64,000 bases of DNA from positions 111,489 through 175,488 of the forward strand of contig NMRB01001159.1 of NCBI GenBank assembly GCA_002633025.1, written 5' to 3'. The position numbers and the translations under genes are program-made. The notes under the pieces are model-generated. The model was not told the DNA's origin and searched no databases. It worked only from the letters and a program-made list of their open reading frames with translations. This DNA comes from Notospermus geniculatus (lineage: Eukaryota; Nemertea; Pilidiophora; Heteronemertea; Lineidae). Shown here one piece after another: positions 23,750 to 35,226 of the stretch (position 1 is its first letter; each line of letters starts with the position of its first letter).

Positions 23750-25511
23750 TTAAGAAATCAGGGCTGATGCATCAGATTGCTGTCAACAGGACACACTTTC
23801 TATTTTTTGTTGTGATGGGAATGTTTCTCAGTTAGATGTGGGTTGACCATTTCTTTGAAGGCGGTATTTAATGCTTTTGTGAAAGCATAATTGATTTGCC
23901 AAGGATGGATTTTGACAAATTTCCTTCAGACATGCAGGGTATGCTTAAGTTTTGGAAGTCCTCTTCTCTGTTTTTACATTGCTACCGCCCTTCCTTTCCT
24001 TACTGGCCTTTCTCCCCTCTGGGTGCTGACCCACCCATAGTGACATCCATATATGACATTGTTTGAGAGAAAAAAACAACTGCAACAGGGAAAAATTTTA
24101 ATGTAATATGTGCTGTATGGTTAGTGTGTCAAGGCTGTCTTTTCCTGAATGATCAGCAACTTTCTTCTAAATAGGTATGATCTATTTACAAAATCCAAAT
24201 GGTAACCCTGTCTATTTGTGAATTTGGATATCATTCTTTGTCAAATAACTGCTATTGGATGACTCAAATATCGTGACTTGATTTCAAAACTCATTCGTGT
24301 TTTGCAACCCGCTCATTTTCTAGACAATTTCTATCTGTCTTCAGAATCACTTTTCTGTTACCTGCTGTGATCGCGACAGTTAAATCAAGCCGTGATTGTG
24401 CACTTGGTATCGACAGTTAACATTGATTACCTAATGACAATCCTCGTGCTCGAAAATTGAGAATGGCACCTAATAATTTGGTTATCAGGTGTCCTGCCTG
24501 GAGTTTAAATTGGAAGACACTTTGCGGAGACATGCGATCGAGTAGCAGTTTGATCCGGAGTTGGTTACTTGTTCTGTCCATACAATATCTGTTATTTGTT
24601 TCTGGTTTTCTTGTTGCGTGTCTTAGATTAATGGCTTTCGTGGTATTGGCACGTATTGATTCATAGCATCGATTTGTGCCGAGGAAACAATTGGAGGTTG
24701 ATCGTCGGGGACGACGTTATAATGGCGGGATCACGTCCACCTGGTTCTAATTGGTTCCTCCACGATCTCATGCTTGCCAATCACATGTCACGTATAACGA
24801 ATTGAACTGTCTGTCATTGCCACCGGGTGTATCGACTGTGTCTTCCGAAAAGAAATAATACCGCAATTTACAGGTGACTGAATGAGGGAAAAACAGGAGG
24901 AAAAACTTTCCCTATTTTCTTGATCATCTGCGACACAATCGTGAGAAAAAAATGTGTGATCTGTTTCTGTGGGACCAATTAATTGTTCAAAGTAAAGCAA
25001 GGTATTGATAGATGCCACAAATGCTGTTTTTACCTGGTGTCAATGTCTAATGAGGATTAGCAAGGTTCAACTCTGGTACTTCAGTCATTTGTATCTTTCA
25101 TCTGAAGCACGAGAGGTAGTTGTCAATTTAGCTTGGTTGCTTTGGGACCTTTTTTGCTTGAGCCTGCTGTCCTTGGCTTATTGTGACGTAAATAATTTAC
25201 GTCACAATTTGACCTTGTGATGATGGTACTTGCATGGGTGCAGATTTAGTTTCGCTGGATAAGTGAAGTAGCTTTTAGTGGATTCAAAGTGGATCTGCCG
25301 CTGACAGCTTCAAGTAGACCAAGTGTCTAAGTATGGTCGCAAGATTGGAAGTAAAAAATAAAATGAGTGACCTCATCTTTTTGAAAAAAATGTCTGAAAA
25401 GATGGCCAACTTTTCATTTTCAGTTGTCATTGAATTTATCCATTTAACTAAGCTCTGCTATTTAAAACCCGGTGATCTCTATGCAGTTCACAAAAATTGC
25501 CAAGGGTCCAT

Positions 25512-25800
25512 GCAGTGTGGCTGTTGGCCATCCCACCATGGCTGGATCCATGAAGTGTGGCTGTTGGCCATCCCACCATCAGGCCTTTTCGTTTGACGGG
25601 CGCGAAAACACATGCACTTTGCAAACAATAGAATTTCTATTGTTTGCAAGGTGCATGCATTTTCGCGCCCGTCAAACGAAAAGGTCTGCCACCATGGCTG
25701 GATCCATGAAGTGTGACTGTTGGCTATCCCACCATGGCTGGATCCATGAAGTGTGACTGTTGGCCATCCCACCATGGCTGGATCCATGAAGTGTGGCTGT
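25512..25800 (+). repeat. 40-bp minisatellite interrupted by a palindrome (duplicon B)
   Basis: Same 40-bp repeat as at 14471-14740 with fewer units; one unit is split by the 109-bp foldback at 25580-25688. Confidence 0.88.
25580..25688. mobile_element. Near-perfect palindromic insertion, 109 bp
   Basis: Arms with CGTTTGACGGGCGCGAAAA and TTTTCGCGCCCGTCAAACG, centre at AGAATTTCT. Flanked by a 7-bp duplication CCACCAT (25573-25579, 25689-25695) of the minisatellite unit, so it inserted after the duplication of the locus. Confidence 0.85.
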
Positions 25801-26339
25801 AGCAAACAGCCATTCTACCCTTCATATCTCGATGCTTTGTACCGGTAACTCCTGTGCTCAACCAATCATTTCCCTTCCTTCCGTATATCGGCCATCTTGC
25901 CATTTCTTACAATCGTTATTTCAATCAATTAATCTGAACTACATAAACTCCGAACTTACAAGTGAGATCATAGAACTGACACATCATTGTGTGACCGAAA
26001 AAATAAGACTATTGAATCGAAATGTCAGCTATATCTTATTAGATTTGAAAATGATAGAAATAGATAAATAATTTGTTCGCGATCATATTACTGGTGATAA
26101 GTAACTACATTTACCTCAACTGTAGCATATCGTGCTGCGTGTCATAATCTTCGAGTGGGATGGAGAAAAACAGTCTTTTCTTTCTTGATTGAACCACTGT
26201 GCAATATTTTAATGTCGATTTCAATCACCAGGCTGTCCTGCTGCACCCAGTGGGCAGCACTGTATTGGTAGAGTTGGTGACGTACAGGCAGATGATGGAA
26301 GTGGCGCGCTGAGCGGCAAGCACATTATGGATAGCTTTA

Positions 26340-26533
26340 TTGAAAATATTGGACAAAGTAATGTACAGCCAGAGGAATACAGAGTGCCTAAAGAATTCCA
26401 GTTGCGCTCATTGCATGGTTGTCTATAAAGAGAACTCTCCATCTCAGGAAGAATAGGCCTGCTTTCAGATTGCACCCAGAACCTCAGAGGTGATAGGCAA
26501 TGAAGTTTGAACTGCACCACCCTGACCACCCAA
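26340..26533 (-). mobile_element. SINE of the local family, minus strand (duplicon B)
   Basis: Counterpart of 15300-15460; its head is interrupted by the MITE starting at 26534. Confidence 0.5.
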
Positions 26534-26765
26534 TAGACGATTCTCGAATTTGCAGATCTGAAATTGCAACCACAACCTCGATGTGAAACCAGCTGACGTG
26601 ACGCAATCCATGATTCAGCAATGGTCGACTCTGATGCAACGTCGTCGAAGTCACTGCTGTGGGGTTCTCTGCTTCACGTCATTTGGTTTCAGACTGAGGT
26701 TATAGTTGCGATTTCGGCGGAAGTGCGCACATCTTTCTCCTTTACGTCAATTTGAGAATTGTCTA
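26534..26765. mobile_element. TA-flanked MITE present only in duplicon B
   Basis: Inverted ends TAGACGATTCTCGAATT and AATTTGAGAATTGTCTA, with further inner pairing AACCACAACCTCG / TGAGGTTATAGTT. It splits the SINE, and copy A has no insertion (CCCAATGTAAGTCCTG). A related, truncated copy lies at 41779-41996. Confidence 0.78.
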
Positions 26766-27543
26766 TGAAACTCCTGTATTGGGGAAATCTACCCAGTGGA
26801 CCAGTTTATGGGCTAGAGGACACTCTGTTAGCCACCACCTCAAAAGCTGCTGATGATATGACCACTTGAGAGCACAAAGTATATGTGACACATGACGATC
26901 ATCATTTTCTTCTTTGAAGGTGTCATCTCATAGATGCTACCAAAAATAGATAAGAGAGGATCTATTTTTGATGCTACATTGTTTCCGAACTGATTCTGTC
27001 ATGGCAACAAATTTCATTGAGAGGGGAAAATTTTTCAGGGACTGAGCTGTGTTTCTCTCCTGTGTCCTGACTAAGTTTTCACAGCCATCACCCCCTTGCA
27101 GCTGACCCCGCCCTGCATATTTTTCTCCAGGCTGGAAGAAATCCTGTCATTTTGACCTCCATCATGATAAAAGATTGGTGAAAATCAGCTCAGGACGATG
27201 ATAGTTTGACTGTGGATTAGGCTTATTTCGTTCTCCTGTTAATCTATGATATCTCCATATGGGATAAGAACATGATCAGCACCGTCCATGATCAAACGAA
27301 CTCAGCAGAACGTCCATTTTGTCATTATCTCTCAATTGATGGTTACAGTGTCTGTGTCTTTCATTGGAAGAGCACAGAGAAGTTGGAGGGTCAGGTTTTG
27401 GTGCAAGATTCAAGTCGTTCGTTCAATAGGAGCTGCCAGTGATTTGACCAATAGGTGTAACTATGGCCCAATTCAATGCCTTGCAGACCCATTCATGGTT
27501 GATTGAGCACCAATTCAAGATAACTTCCTTCTGTATTGGTCCG

Positions 27544-27637
27544 CTACAGGATGGGCTAGAGAAAGTGCCTCGCGAACAATAGGGAAACAATAGAAATGCT
27601 ATTGTTTGAGGGACACTTTCTCTGGCCCACCCTGTAG
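27544..27637. mobile_element. Short foldback element (duplicon B)
   Basis: Counterpart of 16209-16302. Confidence 0.7.
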
Positions 27638-27771
27638 AACTTTGCTGCCATCTTTTGGCAATAAGTGCACCTGACTGCTCCTATTCCCATGTGGTCCGTT
27701 CCCTTGAACTCTCTTGCCGCTGTATGAACGTGCATGTCCTCTAGTGACTTTAATGGTGTGGTATTCCACCT

Positions 27772-28031
27772 CAGTGGCGGATCCAAGGGGGGGCGTGCCC
27801 GGCGCACGCCCCTCCCGTTCAGCCGCCGAGCAGCAAAAATTTTCGAAGCCATATAATCAGACCCCTAATTTTCAGTAAAAAGAAAGTTCAATTAGGCCTG
27901 CCCAGGTGCCAGAAATCGCGTTTCCGGCACTTTTACCCCAAAAAATTCGTAGCTTCGCGCCTTCGGCGCTCAGGGAATGGGGGTTGCCCATCCCACGCCC
28001 CCCCGTTCGGCAAGTCCTGGATCCGCCACTG
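27772..28031. mobile_element. CAGTGGCGGATCC-ended element present only in duplicon B
   Basis: Inverted ends CAGTGGCGGATCCA and TGGATCCGCCACTG, flanked by CACCT (27767-27771, 28032-28036). Copy A keeps the empty site (TTCCACCTTATG). GC-rich ends and CAGTGGCGGATC termini occur on DNA transposon derivatives in many animals, as I recall. 260 bp, no coding. Confidence 0.85.
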
Positions 28032-31000
28032 CACCTTATGTTTGTATGAGCATGCTCCTTGATGAGACGGATGATGTCATCTAACCAACTATGAAAGCGG
28101 TGCTGCCATCTGGCAATTGTGTGATAAACCAGTGTGTGGCACTTCAGACAATAGCATGATTTTGCCGTCTGGAATGAGCCGGGTATTTCAGGCAGTGATG
28201 CTGCCACCTGGCGCAGTGCCGCAAACCAGCATATGGCACCACAGACAATTGGAATGGATTGGTGGTGCCATCTGGCTGTGGGCGAAAGAACCATCAAGTG
28301 GCCCTTTAAGTTGCCTTTAAAGAAATAGCATGATGGCGCCGCCATCCAATCTGTATGAGTTACAATAATCAGTGGCCAATTGATTGGCACTCCAATTTAG
28401 GAGTTGTATTTCGGCACGCACTGTATGTGCGTCTTCCCCGCAAGACAACTCATCATTCTCTAATGGCAGTAGACGATGTTTCTACCCATGTCTTGGTCAC
28501 ACTAGCGATCATCAATTACATCTCCCTGACACTTGAATCATACTAAACATGATCAGAAGCGTCCATCCGCATTGATCTGTTATGAACTAATACCAAGTCC
28601 ATGTTATAGCCATCACTATCTCCGCTTGGATCAGCTAAGATCTCGTTTTAGAACTCTTCAGGGGATGTTGCTGTGTGTCTCTGCCACTCAAGGGAGATTT
28701 TTTGTGGTGGTCTCTCGGTCTCTCCCTGTAGGCCTCTGCTACGGTCGCCTTGGAGTCCTTGTCTTCTAAAAATAAAGATGTTTCAAGAGCGGGTGCTGGT
28801 GTTGGAACTTTCAAGTTCTGTATTTCACGGTGATGTTCGCTCTTCCTTGGGACCATCAACATTCACCATCTTCACTAAAAAAACAAACAAGAAATTCTCA
28901 TTCTGTGATATATTAAAATCAGAGTGGAGGGTGCCATCTTGTGGTGCAAATACCAGTGATTAGATCGGAGTTAAAGCATCTTTGGCCTCCATCCCATGAT
29001 CCATCGGCGCATTTCTCGGGATGACGTTTCTTGGTTGATCAATATATTTACAAGGTAGGGCGTGATCGATAGAGATTGGGACTACACCTGCTTGGTAAAC
29101 ATTAAGGAAATTGTGATCTATCGAAGATCTGTAGTTTACCAACATTGCTAGGCTAGGCTATATAACATTTGCTGTGGGTTGGTTCTGTGCTAAAAAATTC
29201 CGTTGGATTGGATGATATCCTGACAGTTGGCAAAACCTGTGGTGCCTGGAAAAGATCTTGGTTTCAATTTATCCAAGGGGATGAGATGATAAGAATCACT
29301 CGACTTGACAAGACAAATGAACACGGAGAACATGAAAATTTTCAATAACCTGCTTGTGTGCTAGAGGGTTAAGTGGGGTTCATCGGCACACGGATGTTGT
29401 CCGATTCAGGTCCGTAAAAAATCAATCATATTGACTTTTGCGTTTCGTATCCGGAAAACTAGGGGCAAACGGACTGGATCACATACTGACATTTTCTTTA
29501 AACTTTAAGATGTGAAGGGGATTGCAGTCAAGACCCACCCCCCACCCCCCACCCGCCAAAATTCAATTTTATTCTCATGAGATATTCTCACACCTGCCAT
29601 GCCGAAAAACAGATATCGCTGTCCTCTCACGAGGAAGATTATGATAATATTTGACGAATGATTACTAATAACTTGTCATTCGGCGCATTTGATAATTATT
29701 CTTAGGATTGATCAATAAAGGCGCTGAGGTATTGATTCGAATCACGGAACATCTGCCTGGTAAACGGATAACTTGACAGGTTGACAAGACGGCGGTGCTG
29801 CGCTTCCTCGGGGCGATTTCTTACTTTCTATACCGAACGCAGTGCATTGGTTTCGAGAGACGTGACAATGTGACTCACTGTTTTATTGTGGAGGCACCTT
29901 TGATCAGATGTTAGATTTTTGTGTTCGATGGCGGCTGTAGTGGTGTTGGCGGTGGCTGAGTGCTGTGGATTTGTATTGATGTGTGTACAATGTGTGGGAT
30001 TACGGTAGCGGAGTGCTTTTCGCAAAGTTGGAGGATGATTTCAAGTGATTATCACAAAATGACTGCAGGTACATCTTGTTTGAGTGTGTTTTCCTATTTT
30101 GCTGCTGTAGGCCTACTGATGAATAGAGAATCTATGCCTTGACTGTGGCACTGATGCAGTTTCCTTTCAAATCGTTATGGTGACAGTTGCGTGTTTTTGA
30201 AGAGGAAGACATTTTTATCCGTGCCTCACATAATGACGTACGGGAATATCAATCTGTAGCTGGGGAGATGCTGTTACAAAGACAAAGCCCTAGGCCTACT
30301 GTGTTAGAAAACCGATTAAAAAAAAACAGCCTTCAGTGTGAAAGGATGATAGTGTAGTTTGTAACTGATAGGCCTACTTATACATGTGTGTACAGACTTT
30401 CTTATGAGTCTTTACAAACACATAATACTAATATGTTCCTGGCTAATTCTTGAATAGCTGCCAGTATTTTTTTGTGCGAGAGGCATTCATTCGGCACATT
30501 GGAAGCCTCAAGCTATTGAGTGCCTGGCGATGTAGTCATGAGAAGATGAGCCTGACTTGTATGGAAATATTCTCCTGTACAATCATCCCATCTTATCTTT
30601 TATTCCCAATTCAAAGCCTCGTCAATGGTCCATTCACTTTTCTCTGTTGTCTTTTTGTTGTCGGTCGGGCAGAAAAATGTCACCCAGGTATGATGCGTTG
30701 ACTTCCCTCTTTGCTTGGTTCAGGAAATTGTGTCTTTAGGCATCGGGCATTGGGAATCCATTGTAGCATGCTGGGGTCCATATTGATGGGAAAACCGGGG
30801 TTAACTCATTGAGAACCATGACCGTGTACATACGGTTTCACCATGTTTGACCTCTAAGACCAAGGGACTTACGTAAAGGGAAAAGAGTGGAAATAAGAGA
30901 TATGGTATAATAATTTTTCTAGATGATGACCAAACCTACTTCAGGTTGCCCCAGTGTGTTCCCACGTCATCAAAAACTACGAATGACACAATCATGTCGA

Positions 31001-31754
31001 ACATCGTAGGAGCTAGAATGAATTTCAGCAATCATTAATTAGTTTGTCTCATCAATTCTAGGTGGCGCTGGATATTGATTACCAATGTTGCGGTTGTGGT
31101 GTGATTTTCATGAAAATTGCCAGGATTTAAGATGATGCCCTGAATTGGGAAGAAAGGAGGAGGTGAAAATGGCTGATCATGAAAATGATGGATCAACTGA
31201 ATAATGGTATTGAAAAAAGAACGGAGAGCTGAGCACCGAATAATGGCTTTATAGCAGCTCTGTAGACAATCTGGCTGATTTAATGTCAAAGATGATAGGG
31301 AAAGCAAGTGCTGATCAAAAATAATTTCCTTTTGTTTCAAATGAAAAGTACCGTACATGTATAGGCTCTATTTCGCATATTGACAAGTTGGGCTGAGGGT
31401 GCTTTCCTTTTCCACGTGGTAGATTTATGATCGGAAAGATCACAAAATTTTAATTTTGGTACCCCACTCATGGATACTTTGCAGTGCTGAACATTTGGTA
31501 TTCACAAATGCCCTCAACAGAGAGGTGCCAGTATCTCGTACAGGAAATGGGGGTGGGGGTGGGGTGGACATCATTGCACACCTTTGGGAGGATGCAGCTA
31601 ATAAGAGACATGAAACATTAATGGTTCACGAATCAAGAACTGTGTGGCAAATATGACATTATTAGCTCTATTGACTAGGCCTATATTGGATGAATTTGAT
31701 GTACTAGGCAATACCCATTCTGTGGGGGAACTGCTAAGTTCCATGTGAGCGCTT

Positions 31755-31870
31755 GGGGGACGTAATGACATCATACCTGTTCGAGTGGCATTCCGTCATT
31801 CCGTCATACATGACGTTGCCGACGTCGCGGGTGACGCGACGGAAATCTCGATGATGTCATGACGTCAAAA
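31755..31870. mobile_element. Foldback rich in TGACGTCA-like motifs
   Basis: GACGTAATGACATCAT (31759) pairs with ATGATGTCATGACGTC (31850) with one mismatch. The loop holds more copies of TGACG and CCGTCAT. These resemble CREB/ATF sites, but the symmetry suggests a transposon first. Confidence 0.5.
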
Positions 31871-32029
31871 GGAATAAACAGCATTGTTATTTTGGTTTAT
31901 ATCTTAAGATTTTTCGAAAACTAAGTCATATCAAAATTCGGTTCCAAGGACGTCTGTCTGCATGTTTGGGGGCAATCCGTTCATCAGTCTTGGAGAAAAT
32001 CGCAAACAAACACACAAACAAACTCTTCT

Positions 32030-32180
32030 CAAATTTTAGTGTGTACAGCAGAAGGAAATCAGAGTGCCAGGAGGAAATTTCACCCTCTCTATCGCTTGGA
32101 GTGCGGGTCAAACCTGAACCTAAGAGGTGACAGGCTCTGATGTTTGTGTTGTGCTTCTCTGACAGCCCAAGTTCATGGTA
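32030..32180 (-). mobile_element. SINE of the local family, minus strand
   Basis: Minus-strand order: GGGCTGTCAGAGAAGCAC, TGTCACCTCTTAGGTTC, then TTCCTTCTGCTGTACAC. Same order of words as in 15300-15460. Confidence 0.5.
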
Positions 32181-33240
32181 AACCTGTGTTGAAATCAACT
32201 TCACTGTGCACTAACCTTAGGAGCCTGTTAAACAAAGAGATAATGAGTGGTATTGAGAGGTAACCTGACCTCGATATGTCAAGGTCTCCTGAAAAATGCT
32301 CTAATGAAAAGAAATTCAAGTAGCACAGTACCTGTGCCCATAGTTAGCTGATAATTTCTCATTGTGCCAGAACTCATAAATCGTTGTTCTAGACTCCAGG
32401 TGGAAAGATTCCTCATCAGCATTAACAAAAATGTGATAGAATGGTTCCTAAGCAATTGATAGCCTATACTTTTTGTTATGCCAGGTAGGCCTTTGTTCTC
32501 TGTCTACCATTACAACTGTTACAGGGAATTTTTGTTCAGTGCCATTATAGAGTCATTATAGATAATGTAACGGGTTTAGGGTTCAAGATGGGGGACATGG
32601 TATATCTTGCTGCATCCACGTTGGTGTTCGTTCTCAGTTTTCGACATTGTACAGCATGGTGATCAATGGAATTGCATTTCGATGACTCAAAGATGTGTTC
32701 AGCACTTTGCATGACTGTCATTTAATACTACTGTCCTATTTTCCTTCCTTGAGCTTGTGTTCGTGAAATTCATCATCCATTAACACGTTCCTTGATACAA
32801 TGACCCCTAAAACCTATGTCTGGACAGCAAAATCATCAACCTCTGTAAAAAATGAAAGAAGAAATATGGCCAATAACATGAAGTGGTGGCCATCTTGGAC
32901 GCCATCTTGAATTTTCTCTTTGACGCAATCTTGAATTTCTCGGATTGTTCGGGGTGATTGAAGTCCACCTGACAGATTCTGAAAGTGGGCACCCAGGGCT
33001 ATACTATAAATCAGTAAAAAAAACTTAACAAGAAATCTCCAGGTTGAGTAAAAATCCCATTTGGCAACTGGTCTTAACCAAATTCCACCGCAGCCTCAAT
33101 ATTTAGTTGCCAACAATTAATGAAATTATTCTTCCAATTTCAGAAGCATAATGACTGATCGAAAGCTGAAGGAACATGTCCATCTATCGACATGTATTGT
33201 ATTCTGATCAGTAAGAAATATTTCCTCTTTTTCATTTCAG

Positions 33241-33411
33241 CGAGCTGCAGCAGCAGAACGTGAAGTTGAACAGCTGAAGCATCAGCTGGTCTCGGCTACC
33301 CAAAACTTGCACCAAGCTGAGCAGATGCAGAAGGCTCCTGATATGGAACAAGCCATTGATATTTTGAAACGATCTAGTCTGGAGGTTGAATTGGCTGCAA
33401 AGGAGAAAGAA
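33241..33411 (+). CDS. cux1: CUX coiled-coil exon (57 residues)
   Basis: Exon of 171 nt, phase 0 to 0, after a TTTCATTTCAG acceptor and before a GAA|GTAAGT donor. It opens [16 protein letters not shown] and ends [14 protein letters not shown]. The end matches the vertebrate CUX1 stretch [14 protein letters not shown] (recalled), so this is one of the best-conserved parts of the N-terminal coiled coil, rich in Glu, Lys, Leu and Gln with heptad-like leucines. In vertebrates this N-terminal region is shared between CUX1 and the Golgi protein CASP. The preceding intron is over 14 kb long from copy B, or over 24 kb from copy A. Confidence 0.95.
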
Positions 33412-33654
33412 GTAAGTTTGTTGAGGCCTCGTGTGAAATGACATTGTTTTATCGCCCAGCCTCGTTTAAGAGGCAGCAGGCATGATTTCACCACCTAATG
33501 GCGATAGTGGCGCCACCTATGTAAAGGTTTTCTGCAAATTTGCTTGTCCTAGAAGCTTTCTACTCTGGGCCGACAGCCTCCAAGTGAAAAAGTTATTGAG
33601 AAAGCTGATTGTTTGTATCATGAAAGAAAACTGAATTGCCAACTGAGCAGAAAA

Positions 33655-33876
33655 AACAGCATTTTTTAGCTCAAAAGAAATACTGAGTGAATACATGTAA
33701 ATGCACAGCAGGAGGGAGTGGACCTGAAGTGCACCGAAAAAGCCTGTAGTGTTGAATAGGAGATTTGCCCTCACTAGAATAATCACATGCAAAATGGATA
33801 TCTCAGCGGGGTTTGAACCTGTCACCTCAGAGGTGTCTGGTGGTGGTGTGTCCACTTTGCCACTCGGACTGCCCAT
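33655..33876 (-). mobile_element. tRNA-derived SINE, best copy
   Basis: On the minus strand it has an A box TGGCAAAGTGG (33852-33862) and a B box GGTTCAAACCC (33809-33819) about 33 bases apart, the spacing of an internal RNA polymerase III promoter. The tail has CACTCCCTCCTGCTGTGCA. This is the clearest copy of the family in the window. Confidence 0.75.
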
Positions 33877-33908
33877 TTTCAAGATAATGCATTAAAAATT
33901 TGATGCAT

Positions 33909-34296
33909 CATTTTGGTTCCCGAAGCTGCTGCTAGGGCTAGAAGGCTTCGGTATTGGCTGCCATTTTATTGCTGACGTCATTGTAGGAGTCCATTTTCCT
34001 GTAAAATTTCATTCTCCCCCAGTCTAAAAAACGGCGACGATTTTGAGCTTTTGTTACAGATCTGCAACACATACAAACATTCTCATCAAGAAACGTCCTC
34101 GGTGTTGCCATTCTGCACAATTCGACATGTTCGATTACATTTAGCACCCACGTGGCTTCGGGTAGCCCATTCTAAAAATAACCCGTGATGTCAACATAAT
34201 GATCTATGAATAGATCCACGACAACTTTTATGCTGCAAAGATGGCACCCAGTTCCAAAGCCTTCTAGCCCTAGCGGTGGCTTTGGAAACCAAAATG
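33909..34296. mobile_element. 388-bp foldback element
   Basis: Left end CATTTTGGTTCCCGAAGC followed by GCTAGGGCTAGAAGGCTT; right end AAGCCTTCTAGCCCTAGC followed by GCTTTGGAAACCAAAATG. No coding. Confidence 0.75.
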
Positions 34297-34329
34297 GTAC
34301 ATTGTAAATGCATGTAAAAGGTCATCATT

Positions 34330-34440
34330 GGATCAGCTACTGCCCACCATAATGATGATCACATGTAGAATGGATATCACCGAAGTTCGAACCTAACCAC
34401 AGGTGATAGGCGCTGGTGTATCCTCTGTACTGCTTCCTAG
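34330..34440 (-). mobile_element. SINE fragment, minus strand
   Basis: Minus strand has B-box-like GGTTCGAACTT (34383-34393) and TGATATCCATTCTACATGTG, similar to the copy at 33655-33876. The A box is degraded. Confidence 0.5.
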
Positions 34441-34758
34441 ATTTCACATAAAAAATTGGCTGGAAGTACATGTAAAAGGTCATCGTAGATTAGCTGTTGC
34501 ACGTTAAAAGAGCTACGCAGTCACGGTGAATGCTCTATAGTATTGTAACGATAAAAACATCAAATGATGTAAAATGTGAAAGAAGACAACATTCGTACCA
34601 CATAACCTCTGCCTTTTCCAGCAAGTTCTCGGAAAAGCTAATGTCAGTATCTCATTATCTTTAACATACAGATCACTAGCTCTTATATATTGATTTCATA
34701 TTCGCGGTAATCCATTGTATCAAGAAATGATTGATAATCCTATCACGTGTCATTGCAG

Positions 34759-34833
34759 ATTGCTCAGTTGGTCGAGGACGTTCAGCGATTGCAGGCGACG
34801 GTGAATAAGCTACGTGAAGTCTCTAGTAGTCAG
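34759..34833 (+). CDS. cux1: CUX coiled-coil exon (25 residues)
   Basis: Exon of 75 nt, phase 0 to 0, bounded by CATTGCAG and CAG|GTGGGT. It encodes a 25-residue segment starting IAQLVEDVQRLQATVNKLRE and ending SSSQ. This corresponds nearly residue for residue to vertebrate CUX1 IAQLVEDVQRLQ and the LTKLRE that follows (recalled), and continues the coiled coil without a break. Being a symmetric exon it could be skipped without a frame change, but nothing here suggests that it is. Confidence 0.94.
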
Positions 34834-35043
34834 GTGGGTGGAATACGAGGTGCTACGATGTGGGCACAGTGTGGGTGTTTTGCCAGCAGAAATGAGGTGT
34901 TTTGGTGGTGTGAGTGACATAAACTTGGCTGACTTCTCCAATGAAAATGGTGTTGATGGCTTCACCACTATGCAGCTGAGCAGAAATTTTTCCTCAATAG
35001 TGACCATGAGAGAAGGGCTTTGGCCCGTACAAGCAAAAAATTG

Positions 35044-35222
35044 TGACCCGCTCTGGCAAAACCAGACACATAGTCGCTCTAAGTCTTACATGTGCCTTGG
35101 CAGGTTGAGACCAAATATTTGTTATAATGAAATCTGAAAGAATCTATTTCTTCCATTCTCTCCTGGCGTCATTCAGGCTCACCTCCTGAGCGACATGCGA
35201 CTCTTTTTGCCAGAGCGGGTCA
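35044..35222. mobile_element. MITE with TGACCCGCTCTGGCAAA ends
   Basis: Ends TGACCCGCTCTGGCAAA and TTTGCCAGAGCGGGTCA are perfect inverted repeats 17 bp long; 179 bp in total. It lies in the intron 34834-35826. Confidence 0.8.
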
Positions 35223-35226
35223 GAAT

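Larger units (their letters stand above)
16935..28540 (+). repeat. Tandem segmental duplication, copy B (~11.6 kb)
   Basis: Second copy, ending at CTGACACTTGAATCA (28540), after which the sequence becomes unique (TACTAAACATG). It has insertions absent from copy A: 21174-21445 (TTAA-flanked), 23293-23650 (TTGTAG duplication), 25580-25688 (palindrome in the 40-bp satellite), about 26534-26765 (TA-flanked) and 27772-28031 (CAGTGGCGGATC ends). At 17325-17712 it has a generic repeat in place of the copy A sequence 7057-7280. It carries the second copy of the 49-nt exon. It could be a true duplication or the other haplotype joined in the assembly. Confidence 0.92.
19124..33240 (+). other. cux1: 14-kb intron between exon copy B and exon 33241
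   Basis: Rest of duplicon B, then unique intronic sequence from 28541. The unique part has C-rich (29540) and G-rich (31545) tracts, a SINE (32030-32180) and a TGACGTCA-rich foldback (31755-31870). I see no further coding exon. Confidence 0.65.
33412..34758 (+). other. cux1: Intron with two SINEs around a foldback
   Basis: Holds SINE 33655-33876 (minus), foldback 33909-34296 and SINE 34330-34440 (minus). The rest is AT-rich with no coding. Confidence 0.7.

Noticed and set aside
29930-30030. Alternative first exon starting ATGGCGGCTGTAG
   Set aside because: The frame from ATG ends after about 25 codons without a matching donor in the needed phase, and no other promoter sign is seen.
33809-33862. 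Functional tRNA gene on the minus strand
   Set aside because: A and B boxes are present but no cloverleaf can be closed and a SINE body follows; it is a tRNA-derived SINE.
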